From: Anaeramoeba flamelloides
Lineage: Eukaryota; Metamonada; Anaeramoebidae
DNA: 64,000 nucleotides
Assembly (NCBI GenBank): GCA_027625915.1
Contig: JANTQA010000045.1
Span: 3,596,001-3,660,000, forward strand
Direction: 5' to 3'
Under the pieces are notes generated by a model. That model was not told where the DNA came from and searched no databases. It saw nothing but the letters and a program-made list of their open reading frames with translations. The position numbers and the translations under genes were made by a program. This document shows, in pieces, positions 62,712 to 64,000 of the stretch. The first letter of the stretch is position 1, and each line of letters begins with the position of its first letter.

Positions 62712-62963
62712 TTAAGGCAGAATTAGTAATCCAGTTTCTCTCAAAAAAAGAAATTTGTAGATTTTGGTGTTTTTAAGGGATATTGTATGGTTGGAGAAAA
62801 AAAATGTTTTTGATTTTTTTTCATTTTGGGAAAATTTTTGTTCTGAATAATTTCTCAATATTATTCCATTGTCAAAAGTAATTGTATATAGATATTTGAG
62901 TTGAATTTTGTAATTATAAATATTCGTCCCCAAAAGATATACTTCATTCAGCAAAGACTCTTG
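62712..62963 (-). CDS. Hypothetical exon or decayed gene fragment
   Basis: A frame of about 80 codons ending in TAA, without an ATG near its start; an AG acceptor (TTATCAAG) stands just upstream at about 62963. It reads with mixed composition (LNEVYLLGTNIYNYKIQLKY, FDNGIILRNYSEQKFS). Further upstream on the same strand, at about 63350-63480, are other short protein-like stretches (for example DNPLEISRLLQTFIVGKTK) that I could not join by phase. It may be the last exon of an unknown gene or the remains of one. No family recognised. Confidence 0.25.
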   Translation of the reverse strand, partial: QESLLNEVYLLGTNIYNYKIQLKYLYTITFDNGIILRNYSEQKFSQNEKKSKTFFFSNHTISLKNTKIYKFLFLRETGLLILP

Positions 62964-63717
62964 ATAATAAGTAAATATTTAAAATAGTTTGTTTTACCTT
63001 TTGGGCTTTACATATACCTTTTTTTTCACAAAATTATTGGATCAAATCTAACACTTAATAGAAAATATCTTAAACCAGGATCTTTGACTTGCCAATAAAA
63101 ATAGAATATTTTGAAGTTTCTTCTTATCTTTATTTTACTTTCTTTTTAAATTTGATTTTAGGGTTTACCAATATCTATAGTTTTGATCGAAAAATTAACT
63201 GTGACACAGATCACTTCCACACATTTGTTTTGAGATTTTAGAACTCTCAAGAAAAAGGATCATGAGAGGAACAAAAAATTGTTGATCCTGCTTTTCAAAA
63301 CACTTAATGTAACTTTTCCTCCAAAGTTAAATAGGATTATTACCTGAAAAATCTAAATTTCATTTTGTTTTTCCAACGATAAAAGTTTGTAGTAAACGTG
63401 AAATTTCAAGAGGATTATCATGTTATTGAAGATAACAGTTATTCAACTCGATAACAACAATTTTTTCCTCTATTTGATAACCAATAATATATTCAATTTA
63501 GATTTGAGTTGTCAAGAAAAAAAATAAATTTTTAACATATTCCAAAATCTATGGCTATCAATTGAATAAAATAATACCTTCTCTATTCAACTTTTTGGTT
63601 ATTTGCCAAGAAAAGTTAGTTGGTAACATAGCTTATTGTAGATTAGAAATTACCTTTCTTAAATATGCAAAAAAGTAAGTTAATTTTTTTTCATTTTTTT
63701 ATTATTCCCATTTATTT

Positions 63718-64000
63718 ATGAGTACTTTTTTAAAATGGAAACTTGTTGCTGACGCATTAGATCCGATTTCAAGTGAAAACCCAATTGCCTTTTCTTTAAC
63801 CAAAAATAATAATGAAAATCACAAATTAATAAACACAGAAACACCTAAACAAGAAAAGATAAAGAATAAACCAAAAAATATTATTTTAGACTTACCAAAA
63901 GAGGCTATCAAAATACAAAGCATTTTTCGTGGGTTCAAATCAAGACAGCAAACCTGTGAATCAACAACTTATAAAAAATTTCAAATGAAAAAGCATGTGA
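63718..64000 (+). CDS. N-terminus of an IQ-motif protein, cut by the window end
   Basis: A frame starts at ATG 63718 and stays open for 94 codons to the end of the window. It begins MSTFLKWKLVADALDPISSE, goes through an Asn/Lys-rich linker and then reads EAIKIQSIFRGFKSRQQ, which fits the calmodulin-binding IQ consensus (IQxxFRGFxxR). IQ motifs occur in myosins, RasGAP/IQGAP proteins, exchange factors and cytoskeletal proteins, so the rest of the protein cannot be inferred. A very short possible upstream exon (ATG at about 63665 before GTAAGT) was considered but its phase does not fit. Confidence 0.6.
   Translation, partial: MSTFLKWKLVADALDPISSENPIAFSLTKNNNENHKLINTETPKQEKIKNKPKNIILDLPKEAIKIQSIFRGFKSRQQTCESTTYKKFQMKKHV

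Larger units (their letters stand above)
59049..63717. other. Gap between the RGS gene and the IQ-motif gene
   Basis: Contains a partial repeat A copy (about 60100-60420), a switch-like inverted repeat at 61371-61465, a C-run next to a T-run at about 61122-61147, a 27-base-scale T-run at about 62550-62577 and the fragment at 62712. Otherwise nothing recognised. Confidence 0.5.

Noticed and set aside
1-64000. Stop-codon reassignment as an explanation for the interrupted frame at 50.4-52.8 kb
   Set aside because: Other genes here end in TAA or TGA at the expected C-termini (glutamate dehydrogenase, RasGEF, armadillo exon), so a genome-wide code change is unlikely.

Overview
This window is nuclear DNA from a strongly AT-rich eukaryote (about four fifths A+T by eye). 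Genes carry GT-AG introns, stops are TAA/TGA/TAG, and intergenic DNA is full of homopolymers. A LisH-RasGEF_N-RasGEF protein, an RGS protein, a mucolipin-type TRP channel and a DENN protein together suggest a free-living amoeboid protist. A Dictyostelium-like amoebozoan or an Anaeramoeba-type amoeba would fit; the sequence alone does not settle which.

Layout. In the left half genes are on the minus strand: a six-exon RasGEF (1230-13664), a three-exon glutamate dehydrogenase (16180-18094), an unresolved coding-like stretch (18.2-20.7 kb), a six-exon mucolipin-type channel (24789-31982) and a small acidic protein (33460-34094). From 35.9 kb genes run on the plus strand: a seven-exon DENN plus armadillo-like protein (35895-46549), an unidentified protein whose single reading frame is crossed by three stops (50371-52806), an RGS-domain protein (57620-59048), and the start of an IQ-motif protein that leaves the window (63718 onward). 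Several of these products belong to membrane traffic and small-G or heterotrimeric G-protein signalling, but nothing shows that they are co-regulated.

The main structural result is that most of the apparent gene desert is intron. Ordinary introns here are about 70-330 bp, but three genes also hold introns of 1.0, 2.1, 2.6, 4.7, 5.0 and 6.8 kb. All six were placed by matching splice phase and by continuity of conserved domains, and most contain dispersed repeats. At least five repeat families can be seen by eye: A (about 540 bp, MITE-like, six copies), B (about 300 bp, four copies), C (about 450-550 bp, four copies), D (about 1.4 kb, two copies) and E (475 bp with roughly 50-bp terminal inverted repeats, two copies, one nested in D). 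There are also two foldback elements and a perfect 28-bp palindrome. A heavily decayed mobile-element-like coding remnant lies around 54.9-56.8 kb.

No tRNA, rRNA, CRISPR array or bacterial operon feature was found. All gene models are hand-built from reading frames and splice signals without alignment tools.
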